From: Bacteroidota bacterium
Lineage (GTDB): Bacteria; Bacteroidota; Ignavibacteria; Ignavibacteriales; Ignavibacteriaceae
Assembly (NCBI GenBank): GCA_021790055.1
Contig: JAJYIL010000128.1
Span: forward strand, 1-7,966
Reading direction: 5' to 3'
Length of the DNA stretch: 7,966 nucleotides
The notes beneath the pieces were generated by a model. The model had not been told where the DNA came from and did not search any database. It worked only from the letters and a program-made list of their open reading frames with translations. Positions 6,406 to 7,966 of the stretch are shown here, piece by piece (the first letter of the stretch is position 1; each line of letters starts with the position of its first letter). The translations under genes and the position numbers were made by a program.

Positions 6406-7966
6406 TTATTTTGGATATTGAACGGAGAATTCAGTGCCTCCGTTTCTCTTCAATTCAATTTCACCTTTTAATTGGTTGACAAGAGAAACAACGAGCTGCA
6501 TTCCGAGAGTCTCCGTTTTTCTAAAGTCAAGATTTTCCGGAAAGCCGCTCCCGTTATCTTTTACAGTTAAAGTCACTTTACCGCTAGCTTTTGTTTTTAA
6601 AGAAACTTGAAGCGAGCCTTTATTAACTCTATTTTCACATTCTATTTTGAAAGCGTACTTAAGAGAATTTGAAACAAGCTCGTTTATTATTAAGCCCATG
6701 TTCACTGCCAAGTCCACTGTCATTTCGATATCTTCAATATCAATGCACAAATCAATTCTATTTGAATTGAACTTATATGAGCTGAACAGATTTACAATCA
6801 ACTCGCGAACATAATCGGGGAAATTTATATGCGATAAGTTTTTCGATAAATATAATTTTTCATGAACGAGCGCCATCGACTTAATTCGGTTCTGGCTTTC
6901 AATAAATATCTCCCTCGCCCTATCATCTTTAATATAAGACGATTGAAGATTAAATAGGCTTGAGATTACCTGCAAATTATTCTTTACCCTGTGATGTATT
7001 TCTTTAAGCAGAACAACTTTCTCCTTAAGCGAGTTTTCAAGCTGCTCTCCGGATTGTTTCCTCTCTGTTATATCTCTGGCAAAAGCACAATAATATTCTC
7101 TACCGGCAAATTCTATGAAATTAAGCTTTATTTCGACGTCTAATTTATTCCCGTCAAAGTTAAATAGCTGCCGCTCGATTGTAAAGGTCTCGGGCAAATA
7201 GTTTGCAATATAAGCCTGTAAATCAAAATCCGGGCACACTTGATTAAAAGGCTTCCCTATCATTTGTTCTTTAGAATATCCAAGCTTAAGACAAACTGTT
7301 CCATTTACGTCAACAATTATTCCGTCAAGCTTTATCCAGAAAATCAAGTCTTCCGCATGGTCGACGGAAAAGCGGGTTAACTGAAGCGCTTCCTCTTTCT
7401 GCTTCAACTTACCAAACAATACGTTGAACGGATCTTTAAGCCCAGATACAATTATCGCTTTATATAGCAAATAGAATGATACTATTTTAAGCAAATGACC
7501 GATAAGGTTTGGCAGACCATAGACATTTTCATAATACATAAAGCTTATTTCGGAGGCAATGTTAACAGCTATTGCCGCAACGATAAGATTGAAAAGGTAG
7601 CTCTCGAAAAAAAGACGCTTCTTATATAGAAGTCCAATCGATGTAAGCAACGCTGCCGAGATAACATATTCACTTATTATTTTGAAATGAGTTAAGCCAA
7701 TCCCTTCAATATAGCAGTCGGGAAATATCTTCCAATAAAAGATTGACGCAAAAATAATAGTCGTAACTGTAACATATATCGTTATCAAGTATGGTATTTT
7801 GATTTGCTTATTTATAAGCAGAGGTGCTGACAAAAAAGTTAAGCCTTGCATATACCGCGCTGCAATCCACAACTGTGTAGGTATGTTTGAAGATTGCCCC
7901 GGAATAATACCTATGCCCTTGTAAGTTATGGCGTGAATAAAATCTATCCCTGAAACAAAAATTAAA
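6406..7966 (-). CDS. Membrane sensor histidine kinase, MASE3-PAS-HisKA_2-HATPase (5' end outside window)
   Basis: The frame is open to the right edge, so the gene is 5'-truncated here. The TTG at 7872 is internal: the 31 upstream codons include GIDFIHAITYKG and run into TQLWIAARY, a conserved stretch I recognise from the MASE3 membrane sensor domain. Several hydrophobic helices follow, down to about position 7430. A PAS domain lies at roughly 7380-7050, ending in the typical FARDITERK. The dimerisation domain is HisKA_2, with EIHHRVKNNLQVISSLF; the phospho-acceptor should be the His at 6993-6991. The HATPase domain has the N box NELVSNSLKYAF, DNGSG, and TLGMQLV, and ends at a TAA lying in three ATTTT units. 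It should autophosphorylate in response to a signal in or near the membrane. No response regulator is in the window. The ligand of MASE3 is unknown to me. Confidence 0.93.
   Translation of the reverse strand, partial: LIFVSGIDFIHAITYKGIGIIPGQSSNIPTQLWIAARYMQGLTFLSAPLLINKQIKIPYLITIYVTVTTIIFASIFYWKIFPDCYIEGIGLTHFKIISEYVISAALLTSIGLLYKKRLFFESYLFNLIVAAIAVNIASEISFMYYENVYGLPNLIGHLLKIVSFYLLYKAIIVSGLKDPFNVLFGKLKQKEEALQLTRFSVDHAEDLIFWIKLDGIIVDVNGTVCLKLGYSKEQMIGKPFNQVCPDFDLQAYIANYLPETFTIERQLFNFDGNKLDVEIKLNFIEFAGREYYCAFARDITERKQSGEQLENSLKEKVVLLKEIHHRVKNNLQVISSLFNLQSSYIKDDRAREIFIESQNRIKSMALVHEKLYLSKNLSHINFPDYVRELIVNLFSSYKFNSNRIDLCIDIEDIEMTVDLAVNMGLIINELVSNSLKYAFKIECENRVNKGSLQVSLKTKASGKVTLTVKDNGSGFPENLDFRKTETLGMQLVVSLVNQLKGEIELKRNGGTEFSVQYPK

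Noticed and set aside
6398..6412. Three ATTTT units at the kinase stop codon
   Set aside because: Three short copies in AT-rich DNA are expected by chance, and they include the stop codon rather than forming a separate element.

Overview
The window is AT-rich, gene-dense bacterial DNA using the standard code. It looks like a chromosomal segment from the Bacteroidota/Chlorobiota/Ignavibacteriota side of the tree. That placement is an inference of moderate strength. It rests on the AT-rich composition, Shine-Dalgarno sequences that vary from clear to absent, the 'AFRILP' form of the methionyl-tRNA formyltransferase active-site region, and the overall gene set. There is no insertion sequence, phage gene, CRISPR array, tRNA or rRNA.

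Layout. Positions 1-4145 hold a tight leftward gene cluster, read in transcription order def, fmt, cystathionine beta-synthase, cystathionine gamma-lyase/synthase, then the first 21 codons of an unidentified gene cut by the left edge. def and fmt are 15 bases apart, fmt and the beta-synthase overlap by 4 bases (ATGA), and the two sulfur genes are 19 bases apart. The cluster therefore joins formyl-Met handling in translation to reverse transsulfuration (homocysteine to cystathionine to cysteine). Positions 4146-4586 are the only long gap. It lies between the divergent def and Rieske genes and holds candidate promoters and one leftward mini-ORF of about 42-47 codons. Positions 4587-5066 encode, rightward, a Tat-exported and probably lipid-anchored Rieske 2Fe-2S protein. 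Positions 5067-5207, between convergent genes, hold an inverted repeat built of 7-base units. Positions 5208-6317 encode, leftward, a ferritin-like/VIT1 fusion (MbfA-like iron transporter). From 6406 to the right edge, leftward, is a membrane sensor histidine kinase (MASE3-PAS-HisKA_2-HATPase) whose start lies outside the window.

The left half is a housekeeping operon for fMet and sulfur amino acids. The right half is a loose group with a redox/iron/sensing flavour (Rieske protein, iron transporter, sensor kinase), but only proximity ties those three together. I see no clear new multi-gene system. The points most worth a second look are the heptad-built inverted repeat, the mini-ORF with a possible frameshift, the orphan Rieske protein, the ferritin-like/VIT1 fusion beside a sensor kinase, and the coupling of fmt to transsulfuration.
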